Part shown: positions 1-7,424 of the stretch, one piece after another
Layout of the letters: the number at the start of each line of letters is the position of its first letter
How positions within the stretch are numbered: position 1 is the stretch's first letter
Assembly (NCBI GenBank): GCA_030152565.1
Contig: JASLJE010000045.1
Coordinates: 1 to 42,621, forward strand
Source of the DNA: Peptoniphilaceae bacterium
Lineage (GTDB): Bacteria > Bacillota > Clostridia > Tissierellales > Peptoniphilaceae
Length of the DNA: 42,621 bases
Direction: 5' to 3'
Translations under genes and position numbers: made by a program
The notes under the pieces: generated by a model
The model's input: only the letters and a program-made list of their open reading frames with translations
What the model was told of the DNA's origin: nothing
Database searches by the model: none

Positions 1-345
1 TTTAGCTTTTTCATCTTCTGTCATATTCTCCCTGCCCCACTTACACATTTCATCTAGGATGGGAATTACAGTCTTTCCCCTTTTTGTCAGAGAATACTCA
101 ACCTTGGGAGGAACCTGATTGTATTGTTTTCTATTTACTAAACCTTCTTCTTCCAGATCCTTTAGTTGCTGACTTAACATCTTATGGGTAATGCCATCAA
201 TAGTTTTCTTTAATTGACCATATCTTAAAACTTCCGACTGGGCCAGACTCCAAAGAATAAGAGGCTTCCACTTTCCCCCTATGGTTCTTAAGGTATATTC
301 AACAGGGCATCTATACTCACAATTTACTTCACAATTAATATCCAT
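1..345 (-). CDS. HxlR-family transcriptional regulator, partial (3' end outside window)
   Basis: The minus-strand frame is open from an ATG at 345 to the window edge (115 codons, no stop), so the C-terminus is missing. The protein starts MDINCEVNCEYRCPVEYTLR and continues with IGGKWKPLILWSL, the signature of HxlR/DUF24 winged-helix regulators, followed by a recognition region around HKMLSQQLKDLEEEGLV and a wing with VEYSLTKRGK. HxlR proteins of about 110-130 aa often sense electrophiles or redox stress through a cysteine near the N-terminus; here there are Cys residues at 5, 9 and 13. An AGGTGG ribosome-binding site lies just upstream. It is divergent from a flavin-reductase-like gene, its probable target. 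Family call firm; ligand unknown. Confidence 0.9.
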   Translation of the reverse strand, partial: MDINCEVNCEYRCPVEYTLRTIGGKWKPLILWSLAQSEVLRYGQLKKTIDGITHKMLSQQLKDLEEEGLVNRKQYNQVPPKVEYSLTKRGKTVIPILDEMCKWGRENMTEDEKAK

Positions 346-371
346 TATCCACCTATACTTTCTTTTTAGAT

Positions 372-418
372 AGTATGTTACTAAAAAGTACATACTTGTT
401 TTTTAGTTCTTATGTACT
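372..418. promoter_or_regulatory. Candidate HxlR operator between divergent genes
   Basis: The 121-bp gap between the HxlR gene and the flavin-reductase gene holds two overlapping inverted repeats: AGTATGT (372-378) with ACATACT (390-396), and AGTACATA (387-394) with TATGTACT (411-418). Regulators of the HxlR/YodB type bind TACTAT...ATAGTA-like dyads in such divergent gaps, so this is the likely operator. Binding is inferred. Confidence 0.5.
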
Positions 419-466
419 AGAATTATAGTACAAGTTGATTTTGATGTAAAGATTATGGAGGTAATT

Positions 467-1030
467 ATGAAAAAGAAAAATTTAGGCAAGGTGTTTGCCC
501 TTTATCCAACACCAGACACAGTAATAGGTACAGTTGTAGATGGAAAAGTAAACTGGCTTAATATTGCCCATTTAGGAGTTGTGGGTATGGATAGGATCAT
601 GCTGAGTTTAAGCAAGAACCACTATTCCAATGCAGGTATAAGAAAAAATAAGACTGCATCTGTTAACCTGGTTAACAAGGACATGCTAGTAAGAGCAGAC
701 TATGTTGGTATGGTATCAGGTAAAAAAGTAGATAAGTCTCAAGTCTTTGATTATTTCCAAGGTGAGCTAGAAGGCGCTCCCATGATAGAAGATGCCAGTA
801 TTTCTATGGAGTGTAAACTAGTAGATATCTATGAAACAGAAGGTGAAGATAATTTTATCCTACAAGTTGTAAATACCTATGCTGATGAAAAGGTCTTAAA
901 TGATCAGGGAAAGATAGACTATAGTAAGGCCAATCCCCTACTTTTTGAAATGACCAACCAAAGCTATCTAGAAACTGGTAAAAAAATAGGAAATGCCTGG
1001 TCAGATGGTAAAAAATATTTAAACAAATAA
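467..1030 (+). CDS. Flavin reductase-like FMN-binding split-barrel protein
   Basis: A 187-aa protein of the flavin reductase / flavoredoxin (FMN-binding split barrel) type. The recognisable parts are the N-terminal TPDTVIGTVVDGKVNWLNIA strand pair, the LSLSKNHYSNAGI segment and the KTASVNLVNKDM strand that normally contact FMN. No signal peptide or membrane segment is visible, so it is cytosolic. An in-frame ATG lies at 455, but GGAGG at 457-461 is an ideal ribosome-binding site for the ATG at 467, so I place the start there. It is divergent from the HxlR regulator and followed by a two-way hairpin. Such HxlR/flavoprotein pairs commonly respond to quinones or electrophiles; the substrate here is unknown. 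Confidence 0.85.
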   Translation: MKKKNLGKVFALYPTPDTVIGTVVDGKVNWLNIAHLGVVGMDRIMLSLSKNHYSNAGIRKNKTASVNLVNKDMLVRADYVGMVSGKKVDKSQVFDYFQGELEGAPMIEDASISMECKLVDIYETEGEDNFILQVVNTYADEKVLNDQGKIDYSKANPLLFEMTNQSYLETGKKIGNAWSDGKKYLNK

Positions 1031-1108
1031 AGATAGGCTAGTGATGTTACCCCCTAAACCCAAACACGGATTTAGGGAGGAACATCATAAGGTCTATCTT
1101 CTTTTTTT
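1031..1108. terminator. Long imperfect hairpin shared by two convergent genes
   Basis: Arms pair in blocks: AGATAG (1031-1036) with CTATCT (1094-1099), GATGTT (1043-1048) with AACATC (1081-1086), and CCCTAAA with TTTAGGG nearer the loop. A T-rich run (1099-1108) follows on the plus strand. The stem includes the stop codon of the convergent helicase gene at 1094-1096, so it probably terminates both genes. Confidence 0.7.
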
Positions 1109-2587
1109 GCTTCTCTTATTTCTATTGTTTTTGTTGTTTCTATCGTCTCTATTTCTAGAGTCTCTTTTCTTACCATCCCTATTTCTAGAATCTGGTCTCT
1201 TGTTTTTATTATATCTTCTATTCTTATTATTGTTTTTATTATTTCTATTAGATTTTTGATGTCTTCCAACATTTTTTAAGTCTAACTCTTCATAAACACT
1301 AATTTCATCCTTGATTAAAAGAGATATTAGGGCCATGGAAATATCATTAGGAGTATAGTCAAGTCTCATTAAAGAATTATAGATCAATCTAATTTTTTCG
1401 TCCTTGTCCACATTGATTTCCTTTACAATGCTTAAAAGAATTTCATCTATTTGGTTGTCTACTAATTCATCAACTGTTGGCACTTGGCCTTCCTTGATTT
1501 CTGACTTAATATATTTTTCAATTTCCCTTAACTTAGAATAGTCTCTTCTAGTTACAAAACTTATGGCTGTACCAAAGTGTCCTGCCCTAGCTGTTCTTCC
1601 TATTCTGTGTACATAGTACTCATTTTCTTGAGGTAGGTCATAGTTTATTACTAGGTCAACGTCATTTACGTCTATTCCTCTGGCAGCAACATCTGTAGCT
1701 ACTAGAACCTTTACCCTGCCTCCCCTAAAGTTTTGCATAACTTGGGTTCTTTGCCCCTGGTTAATATCTCCATGGATACAGTCAACTGAATAGTTCTTAT
1801 CCAATAAAAAGTTATTAACTTCGTCTACCTTTCTCTTAGTGTTACAGAAAATGATAGCTCTTCTAGGCTTATAGAAGTCTAAAACTCTATTTAAAACATC
1901 ATCTTTAAGATTTTCATTTAAGTTATAAAATAATTGTTCTATTTTAGGTACTACTAAGTCCTTCTTTTCTATTCTAATAAATTCTGGATTATCTTGGTAG
2001 GACATGGCAAAGTCCTTGATTTTCTTATCTAAGGTTGCTGAGAAAAAGGCACTTTGATATGTATCTGGTAATTTTTCAATTACTTCTACTATATCGTCCC
2101 TAAAGCCCATGGCAAACATTTCATCTGCTTCGTCTAAAACGAAAAGCTTTAAGTTGTCTACCTTTAGGATCTTACGTTTCATAAGGTCCATTACCCTGCC
2201 TGGAGTTCCTACAACTGCGTGAACCCCTCTTTTTAGTTTTCTTATTTGCTTATCCATAGGGGCTCCACCATAAACTGGTAGGAGACTAAGTCCCTTCTTA
2301 TATCTTCCAATTCTTTGAATCTCTTCACTTACTTGTACCGCTAATTCTCTTGTTGGGCATAATACTAATGCTTGAACAGAATCGTCATCTAAATCTATGT
2401 TCTCTACTAATGGTATACCAAATGCGGCTGTCTTACCTGTTCCTGTTTGCGCTTGTCCTATTATGTCTTTTCCTTCTAATAGTAAGGGGATGGATCTTTC
2501 TTGTATATCACTTAACTTTTCAAATCCCATTACATCGATCGATCTTTGTACTTCTTCTGATAAATTTTTTATTATTTCTTTTTGCAT
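1094..2587 (-). CDS. DEAD-box ATP-dependent RNA helicase (CshA/DeaD type)
   Basis: A 497-aa RNA helicase with all core motifs in order: Q motif (GFEKLSDIQ), Walker A AQTGTGKT, PTRELA, TPGR, DEAD, SAT in domain 1; then IFCNTKRKV, VATDVAARGID and HRIGRTARAG in domain 2. After the core (about residue 370) comes a dimerisation-like stretch and then a tail of about 55 residues made almost wholly of Arg, Asn, Lys and Asp with a repeated DSRNRD motif, an RNA-binding tail as in CshA/DeaD proteins. These enzymes unwind mRNA and rRNA helices in ribosome assembly, cold adaptation and RNA decay. Transcribed alone; the stop codon lies inside the shared terminator. The ribosome-binding site is weak. cshA and deaD cannot be told apart here. 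Confidence 0.95.
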   Translation of the reverse strand: MQKEIIKNLSEEVQRSIDVMGFEKLSDIQERSIPLLLEGKDIIGQAQTGTGKTAAFGIPLVENIDLDDDSVQALVLCPTRELAVQVSEEIQRIGRYKKGLSLLPVYGGAPMDKQIRKLKRGVHAVVGTPGRVMDLMKRKILKVDNLKLFVLDEADEMFAMGFRDDIVEVIEKLPDTYQSAFFSATLDKKIKDFAMSYQDNPEFIRIEKKDLVVPKIEQLFYNLNENLKDDVLNRVLDFYKPRRAIIFCNTKRKVDEVNNFLLDKNYSVDCIHGDINQGQRTQVMQNFRGGRVKVLVATDVAARGIDVNDVDLVINYDLPQENEYYVHRIGRTARAGHFGTAISFVTRRDYSKLREIEKYIKSEIKEGQVPTVDELVDNQIDEILLSIVKEINVDKDEKIRLIYNSLMRLDYTPNDISMALISLLIKDEISVYEELDLKNVGRHQKSNRNNKNNNKNRRYNKNKRPDSRNRDGKKRDSRNRDDRNNKNNRNKRSKKRR

Positions 2588-2628
2588 TCAATTCTTCTTT
2601 CTTGTTATTCAGCTCTTGCCGTTTTTTA

Positions 2629-2637
2629 ATTGTATCA
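2629..2637 (-). promoter_or_regulatory. Extended -10 promoter of the DEAD-box helicase gene
   Basis: On the minus strand the sequence reads TGaTACAAT, an extended -10 element about 40 bp upstream of the helicase ATG. No good -35 hexamer is visible, as expected for extended -10 promoters. Confidence 0.5.
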
Positions 2638-2975
2638 CAAAAATCATAAATTATATATCTAATTTCCATATTAAGCCTTTAAACACATTAATTTCATAAT
2701 TTATTGCTATAATTGTTATATAAATATCAATTATTAAATTTATTTAAAATCTTTTATGACTCTTATAAAAATGACTATTCTTCCCTTTCCCCATCTAAAA
2801 TACTTATATGCAAATTTTATAATATTTTTATAAACCTCTATTTATCAAGGTTTGGTAAATTTTGCCTCCATCATAAAAAATGACTTTTTTAAAGTCCCCT
2901 GCATAAACTTAAAATAATTTTATAGTTTTACTTAATTGTGATAGATTTATCGTTAAAAAAATGCTAATATCTTAA

Positions 2976-3078
2976 TAGGTTAATAAATGACCTATATTTT
3001 TTGGCAAATTAGGTTATTTATTTCACAATTTTTAGGGGTAGCTTTACATATTTATTTGGACTAATCTTGCACTACCCC
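2976..3078 (+). promoter_or_regulatory. Structured leader of the DUF5692-like gene with alternative hairpins
   Basis: AATAAATGACCTA (2982-2994) can pair over 13 positions, one of them G-U, with TAGGTTATTTATT (3010-3022). The ACCTA at 2990-2994 can instead pair with TAGGT at 2976-2980, so the two folds exclude each other. Further on, GGGGTAG (3035-3041) pairs with CTACCCC (3072-3078), ending 12 bases before the AGGGAGG ribosome-binding site. It matches no riboswitch class I can recall by eye. A regulatory role is inference. Confidence 0.4.
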
Positions 3079-3101
3079 CGTAGCAAAATAAGGGAGGACT
3101 T

Positions 3102-4097
3102 ATGTTTTTTGAATTTAACTATGCTGAAGGGGCAACCCTAGGATCAGCAATAGGAATGTGGTTTGTGATCTTTGGCGCACTATTTCTATTTAACGAATTT
3201 TCAAGAAGATCAAAAGGTGGAGCATTTGTAAGTTTCATTGTTTTACCTATCGTTTTATCAATTATGTGGTTTACAGTTATGAGAGAAAAAACTTATCTTG
3301 ACTGGTTCCACTTGGCTAAGGTTTACTCAGCAACTGCTGGTTGTATTGGTTTCTGGTTTATCAGACACTTCGAGAAAAAAGATGCCAATGGCAATGTTAT
3401 CTGGAAATTATCAGAAAAAAAATGGGCACTAGCTTTCCCACCATTAATTCTTGCTATAAACATTACTGAAGCAGTTATCCGTGACTTCCAAATAGGTAGC
3501 CTAGGATTAGCTAAGGAAATGTATGAAGGACAAGTAATGATGAGTGGTAGCTGGAACTATATGAATGGTATTGCAGGTATCCTAAATATTATCACTATAA
3601 CTGGATGGTTCGGTATAGTAATAAGAAAGGTAACTGACAAGGATAAGAGTAAGGACATGGTTTGGCCAGACATGATGTGGTTCTGGATCATAGCCTATGA
3701 CCTATGGAACTTTGCCTATACATATAACTGCCTACCAGGTCACGCTTGGTACTGCGGTCTAGCTTTATTATTAGCTCCAACTATTTGTTCATTTACCATT
3801 GGTAAGGGTGCTTGGTTACAACATAGGGCACACACACTAGCTATCTGGTGTATGTTTGCACAAACCTTCCCACACTTCCAAGACCAAGGTAAATATATGG
3901 TTAACTCAACCTATAACCCAAAAATCTATTTCTGGGTAAGTTTAATAGCTATGGTATTTAATATAATTGTCTTCTTGTATATGTTAAGTCAAATTAAAAA
4001 GACTAAGAGAAATCCATATACTAGTGAATTATATGTAGATTCTCCAAACTACAAAAAGGTTAAAGCTTTAGCTGAACCAGGAATCTTAGATAAATAA
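3102..4097 (+). CDS. Polytopic membrane protein resembling the DUF5692 family
   Basis: A 331-aa integral membrane protein with about eight or nine hydrophobic segments and many Trp residues (such as DMMWFWIIAYDLWNFAYTYN). The N-terminal region, with the phrase LFLFNEFSRRSKGGAFV, resembles from memory the uncharacterised DUF5692 family of anaerobic gut bacteria. No transporter signature or catalytic motif is recognisable; conserved-looking charged residues inside the membrane part (ITEAVIRDF, AYDLW, GHAWYCG) hint at a substrate or ion site. AGGGAGG (3091-3097) supports the start. It stands alone behind a leader of several hundred bases and ends at a strong two-way terminator. The function is unknown. 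Confidence 0.75.
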   Translation: MFFEFNYAEGATLGSAIGMWFVIFGALFLFNEFSRRSKGGAFVSFIVLPIVLSIMWFTVMREKTYLDWFHLAKVYSATAGCIGFWFIRHFEKKDANGNVIWKLSEKKWALAFPPLILAINITEAVIRDFQIGSLGLAKEMYEGQVMMSGSWNYMNGIAGILNIITITGWFGIVIRKVTDKDKSKDMVWPDMMWFWIIAYDLWNFAYTYNCLPGHAWYCGLALLLAPTICSFTIGKGAWLQHRAHTLAIWCMFAQTFPHFQDQGKYMVNSTYNPKIYFWVSLIAMVFNIIVFLYMLSQIKKTKRNPYTSELYVDSPNYKKVKALAEPGILDK

Positions 4098-4104
4098 AAA
4101 AATC

Positions 4105-4132
4105 AGGCATCTACTGAGTAGATGCCTTTTTT
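4105..4132. terminator. Bidirectional intrinsic terminator
   Basis: GGCATCTAC (4106-4114) pairs with GTAGATGCC (4118-4126), followed by six T on the plus strand and preceded by a run of A that gives the U-tract on the minus strand. It serves the membrane-protein gene and the convergent orphan gene, whose stop is at 4131-4133. Confidence 0.9.
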
Positions 4133-4556
4133 ACGCCTTCCTATAAAATAGTCCTTCAGACTTAACCAAGGGAAGCAATATATCTTTTATGCCAGCTGAT
4201 GGATTATAGATTTCAAAGGACAGTTTAGAAAGGTCCCAATCTATAAAACTAGCTTCTTTTTCCAGGTGGATCTTTAGATGATTTCTATCATCCTCCATAT
4301 ACTTTAAAAGCTCTCTAGGACTTTTTAGGTTTAAACAGTCCCCATCATCTCCGTAAATATCAAAATCAAAATAAATTAAAAGCTTAACCAGCAGTCTTTT
4401 TATTTTTTCCCTTTCACCAAATAAATCCTTGTCTGATAAAAACATCTCATCTAAGACATCAGCATAGGCCTTTTGATCCTTGGAAACTTCCTTGGGTAGA
4501 CAGTCAACGACAAATCTTCCCTTTTTCTTGTAATATTCAATAATCTTTGAATTCAT
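4131..4556 (-). CDS. Hypothetical cytosolic protein, 141 aa
   Basis: I do not recognise this family. The protein has no signal peptide and no membrane segment and is rich in Asp, Glu and Lys. It has a mixed helical first half (SKIIEYYKKKGRFVVDCL, then KIKRLLVKLLIYFDFDIYG) and a C-terminal half ending KDILLPLVKSEGLFYRKA. An AGAGGAG site six bases before the ATG supports the start, and it has its own consensus-like promoter at 4583-4610, so it is a real single-gene unit. Its acidic, small, solitary nature is compatible with a regulatory or immunity-like protein, but nothing in the sequence shows this. Confidence 0.75.
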   Translation of the reverse strand: MNSKIIEYYKKKGRFVVDCLPKEVSKDQKAYADVLDEMFLSDKDLFGEREKIKRLLVKLLIYFDFDIYGDDGDCLNLKSPRELLKYMEDDRNHLKIHLEKEASFIDWDLSKLSFEIYNPSAGIKDILLPLVKSEGLFYRKA

Positions 4557-4582
4557 ATCAAACTCCTCTAAGCTTTCTTTTC

Positions 4583-4610
4583 ATTATACTAGGTCTCTTA
4601 ATTTATACAA
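4583..4610 (-). promoter_or_regulatory. Promoter of the 141-aa orphan gene
   Basis: Minus-strand -35 TTGTAT (4605-4610), 16-bp spacer, -10 TATAAT (4583-4588), followed 26 bp later by the ATG. It lies directly behind the terminator of the upstream acetyltransferase gene, so the two genes are separate units. Confidence 0.65.
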
Positions 4611-4615
4611 GCTTA

Positions 4616-4644
4616 TAAAAAAAGCATGATAGTAACTATCATGC
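4616..4644 (-). terminator. Intrinsic terminator after the GNAT gene
   Basis: GCATGATAG (4624-4632) pairs with CTATCATGC (4636-4644) around a TAA loop. The A-run at 4616-4623 gives a U-tract on the minus strand. Confidence 0.85.
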
Positions 4645-4650
4645 CTGTCC

Positions 4651-5166
4651 TTATAAATCTATCCAATATCTTTTTAAATAACTAGCTTCATCATCTTCAA
4701 CCACAATTAAAGTGCTGTCAAATTGTCCCCCATTGTCTAAGATGATCTTATTAGTTACATAATCTCCTTGTTCTGCCACCAAGATAAGCTTGTCTATTCC
4801 CTTTTCCCTGGCCTTGTCTAGTGCTAGGCCTAACATATGTCTACCATAGCCCCTTTGCCTCTTACTTGGCCCTATACTCATGTCTATGTGTCCATACCTA
4901 ATCTTTGATCTGTCATCTAATTCATGCTTCAAGTTTAGAAAACCTATGGCTTCATTATCATCTACTAGAACATAGGTAGTGTTTGGAAAACCATTTTTCT
5001 TGCCAGCTTCCTTAATCCTATTGTTTTTTGTAAATAACAACCAATCATCCACATCCATCTTTTCTAAATTTCCACATCCATTTACCAATTCAGATTCATT
5101 GTATAATTCATCGAATAATTCTACAACATCTAAAATCTTAATTTCTTCTGGTAATACTAGTTTCAT
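4651..5166 (-). CDS. GNAT-family N-acetyltransferase
   Basis: A 171-aa acetyl-CoA-dependent acyltransferase. The core GNAT signature is visible: a central strand (TTYVLVDDNEAIGFLNLKHEL), then the acetyl-CoA pyrophosphate loop RQRGYGRHML followed by its helix ALDKAREKGIDKLILVAEQGD and a C-terminal NKIILDNGGQF segment typical of the second half of the fold. The N-terminal 50 residues are acidic and may form the acceptor lid. The start is backed by an unusually G-rich ribosome-binding site. It is transcribed alone, from its own promoter (5193-5220) to its own terminator. The acceptor substrate (small amine or protein) cannot be told from sequence. Confidence 0.92.
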   Translation of the reverse strand: MKLVLPEEIKILDVVELFDELYNESELVNGCGNLEKMDVDDWLLFTKNNRIKEAGKKNGFPNTTYVLVDDNEAIGFLNLKHELDDRSKIRYGHIDMSIGPSKRQRGYGRHMLGLALDKAREKGIDKLILVAEQGDYVTNKIILDNGGQFDSTLIVVEDDEASYLKRYWIDL

Positions 5167-5192
5167 GACCGTCCCCCCAATTACTTTTTTCT

Positions 5193-5220
5193 ATCCTATC
5201 ATAATTTAGGTAAAAGTCAA
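5193..5220 (-). promoter_or_regulatory. Promoter of the GNAT gene
   Basis: Minus-strand -35 TTGACT (5215-5220), 16-bp spacer, -10 TAGGAT (5193-5198), 27 bp upstream of the start codon. Confidence 0.5.
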
Positions 5221-5709
5221 ATAATTATCGATGATTTTATTAGTTTTATATAAAGGGTTAAATTTTTTTTATAAGTTGATGATTCAGCCCTTTACCGCTT
5301 ATATTTAAATAAATAGGCCTACTTATAATCATGTATTTTATTAATTTTATATGACATATTAATCTCTTCTTATACATGAATATACATTCATATCTCTTGA
5401 GCTCAGCCTTTATAGGATATTTCTATACTTTATTTATTTTATCTCGATTATAGTTTGTTTTTGATTTATTTTTTACCATAGTCCATTTCTCTCTTTTAGC
5501 TTCGCCTTTTAGAATATTAAAATTTTTTTATATTTTTCTGCAAAATAGTCAGTTTTAGTCTTCTATATAATTAAACATCATTTTTTAATGATATCGTTTG
5601 ATTTTTAGTCTTTTTTTAACTTTTCCATTTTTTAGGGTAATTTTTTAATTTCTAGTTTATAAATAATTATTCTGAAAAAACTTTTTTTTAGTCAGTCATT
5701 TTTTTAGGC

Positions 5710-5726
5710 CTAATTGGGCCAATTAG
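5710..5726. promoter_or_regulatory. Perfect palindrome, candidate operator of dhaKLM
   Basis: CTAATTGG and CCAATTAG are exact inverted repeats around a central G (5718). The site lies about 45 bp upstream of the dhaK -10 element and is bounded by TAGTCAG repeats. It is a good candidate for an activator or repressor of the DHA kinase operon; the binding protein is not in the window. Confidence 0.45.
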
Positions 5727-5768
5727 ACATCTAAATTAAAGTCTATCTAGTCAGTTTTTTCTCAAATA

Positions 5769-5777
5769 TGATATACT
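5769..5777 (+). promoter_or_regulatory. Extended -10 promoter of dhaKLM
   Basis: TGaTATACT at 5769-5777, 44 bp upstream of the dhaK ATG, with no good -35 hexamer. An alternative TATAAT overlaps at 5777-5782. The missing -35 box fits a promoter that needs an activator. Confidence 0.5.
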
Positions 5778-5820
5778 ATAATTGTAATTTATAATTATAA
5801 AATAATTTGGGAGGTACATA

Positions 5821-6822
5821 ATGAAAAAACTAATAAACAATCCAGACAATGTTGTTGAAGAAATGGTACAAGGTATGCTTTTTGCTCATCCAGAAAGACT
5901 TAAAAGAGTAGAAAATACCAATGTATTAGTTAGAAAAGATGCCCCAGTTAAAGGTAAGGTAGCAATCATAAGTGGTGGTGGAAGTGGCCATGAACCAGCT
6001 CACGCTGGCTTTGTTGGACCTGGTATGTTAGACGCAGCTGTAGCTGGTCAAATGTTTACGTCCCCTACTCCAGATCAAATTTTTGAAGCTGTTAAGGCTA
6101 CAAATTCAGGCCAAGGTGTCTTTATGATAGTAAAGAACTACACAGGCGATGTAATGAACTTTGATATGGCTAAGGAAATGGCAGCCATGGAAGGAATAGA
6201 CTGTGAACTAGTAATCGTTAATGATGACGTAGCTGTTGAAGACTCAAGTTTTACCACTGGTAGAAGGGGAGTTGCTGGTACTATTCTTGTAGAAAAGGTT
6301 CTAGGAGCTATGGCTGATGACAATAAGTCTCTAGCAGAAATTAAAGAATATTCTGATATTCTAGTTAGAAATGTTAAATCTATGGGTATGGCTATACAAG
6401 CCTGTACTGTTCCATCTTCAGGTAAGGAATCCTTCCACTTGGAAGATAATGAAATGGAAATTGGTATAGGAATTCACGGCGAACCAGGTATTAGAAAAGA
6501 AGCTTTAAAACCAGCCAAGGAAATAGTAGAAGAATTACTAGAAAAAATTCTTCCTGAACTAGAATTAAAGGATGACGATGAGATCGCTTTAATGGTTAAT
6601 GGTATGGGAGCTACTCCTGAACAAGAATTATACCTATTAAACATGAACGCTCATGAAATATTAAAAGAAAAAGGAATAAATGTATATCGCACATATGTTG
6701 GTAACTATATGACAAGTATAGATATGGCAGGTTTTTCTCTAACTGCTCTTAAGCTAGATGAAACTTCTAAAAAATACCTAGATGCGCCAGCTAATGCAAT
6801 TGCATTTAGGGAGGTTAAATAA
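5821..6822 (+). CDS. dhaK: Dihydroxyacetone kinase, DHA-binding subunit DhaK
   Basis: DhaK binds dihydroxyacetone covalently as a hemiaminal on a histidine and presents it to DhaL-ADP/ATP for phosphorylation to DHA phosphate in the cytosol. The 333-aa length is normal. Visible signatures are SGGGSGHEPAHAGFVGPGML (about residues 51-70), the GQMFTSPTPDQI loop, and GIGIHGEPGI, where His219 is the expected substrate-binding residue. GGGAGG upstream supports the start. It is the first gene of dhaKLM; its stop overlaps the dhaL start (TAATG), indicating translational coupling. With DhaM present the system is PEP-dependent, not ATP-dependent. Confidence 0.97.
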   Translation: MKKLINNPDNVVEEMVQGMLFAHPERLKRVENTNVLVRKDAPVKGKVAIISGGGSGHEPAHAGFVGPGMLDAAVAGQMFTSPTPDQIFEAVKATNSGQGVFMIVKNYTGDVMNFDMAKEMAAMEGIDCELVIVNDDVAVEDSSFTTGRRGVAGTILVEKVLGAMADDNKSLAEIKEYSDILVRNVKSMGMAIQACTVPSSGKESFHLEDNEMEIGIGIHGEPGIRKEALKPAKEIVEELLEKILPELELKDDDEIALMVNGMGATPEQELYLLNMNAHEILKEKGINVYRTYVGNYMTSIDMAGFSLTALKLDETSKKYLDAPANAIAFREVK

Positions 6823-7424
6823 TGGAAATTAAGGACGTAAAAAAATTATTTTCTCAAATGACAGACCTTATTGGAGAAAATAAAACCTATCTTCAAGACT
6901 TGGATACAGCCATAGGAGATGGAGACCATGGTTTTAATATGAACCGTGGTATGCAAAAGGCTAATGAAGATATTCAAGCCATGGAATTTGATGACTTAAA
7001 ACAATTGTTCAGCAAGGTTGCCATGGACTTTATATCAACTATAGGTGGAGCTTCTGGTCCCCTATACGGAACCTTCTTTATGAGGTTTGCACCTATTTTT
7101 GCAGGCAAGACTGAAATAACTAGAGAAGACTTTAATGAAGCCTTTCAAAAGGGCGTTGAAGGCATTAAACAAAGAGGACAAGCTCAAGTTGGTGACAAGA
7201 CCATGATAGATGTCTTAGAACCAGTAGCAGAAGCCTTAAATGCCGGCAAGAGCTTAGAAGAGATAGAAGAGATAGCTAGAGAAAAGAAAGAAGCTACCAA
7301 GGACTACAAGGCCAATAAGGGTAGGGCTTACTACCTAGGTGAAAGATCCATAGGTCATATAGATCCAGGTGCAGCTAGCTCATACTTCTTAATTAAATCA
7401 TTTTGTGAATATAGAGGTGAATGA
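6822..7424 (+). CDS. dhaL: Dihydroxyacetone kinase, nucleotide-binding subunit DhaL
   Basis: DhaL keeps a tightly bound ADP that is rephosphorylated by DhaM and passes the phosphate to DHA on DhaK. The Mg-ATP site is visible as LDTAIGDGDHGFNMNRG, with the three acidic metal ligands, and the second nucleotide contact as TIGGASGPLYGTFF. The C-terminal YYLGERSIGHIDPGAAS segment is also typical. At 200 aa it is full length. It starts one base inside the dhaK stop and overlaps the dhaM start, so all three subunits are made in a coupled way, as expected for a complex needed in fixed ratio. Confidence 0.97.
   Translation: MEIKDVKKLFSQMTDLIGENKTYLQDLDTAIGDGDHGFNMNRGMQKANEDIQAMEFDDLKQLFSKVAMDFISTIGGASGPLYGTFFMRFAPIFAGKTEITREDFNEAFQKGVEGIKQRGQAQVGDKTMIDVLEPVAEALNAGKSLEEIEEIAREKKEATKDYKANKGRAYYLGERSIGHIDPGAASSYFLIKSFCEYRGE

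Larger units (their letters stand above)
2588..3101. other. Long AT-rich divergent intergenic region (514 bp)
   Basis: No convincing coding frame. The left part carries the helicase promoter on the minus strand. The middle has a short GACTTT-TTT-AAAGTC hairpin (2882-2896). The right part holds the structured leader of the next plus-strand gene, listed separately. Confidence 0.6.
5221..5820. other. AT-rich intergenic region upstream of dhaK (600 bp)
   Basis: No credible coding frame is present; the stretch is dominated by T-rich tracts on the plus strand. Three copies of a TAGTCAG element occur at about 5545, 5687 and 5748, the last two flanking the palindrome at 5710-5726. The dhaK promoter is at its right end. 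The size is generous for a promoter alone and could hide an upstream regulatory region or small RNA, but I see no clear fold. Confidence 0.5.

Noticed and set aside
1041..1259. Plus-strand frame rich in Leu and Phe
   Set aside because: It is the antisense of the Arg/Asn-rich tail of the DEAD-box helicase; the low-complexity tail keeps the other frame open.
2350..2699. Two overlapping plus-strand frames
   Set aside because: Antisense to the helicase start and its promoter; composition follows the reverse complement.
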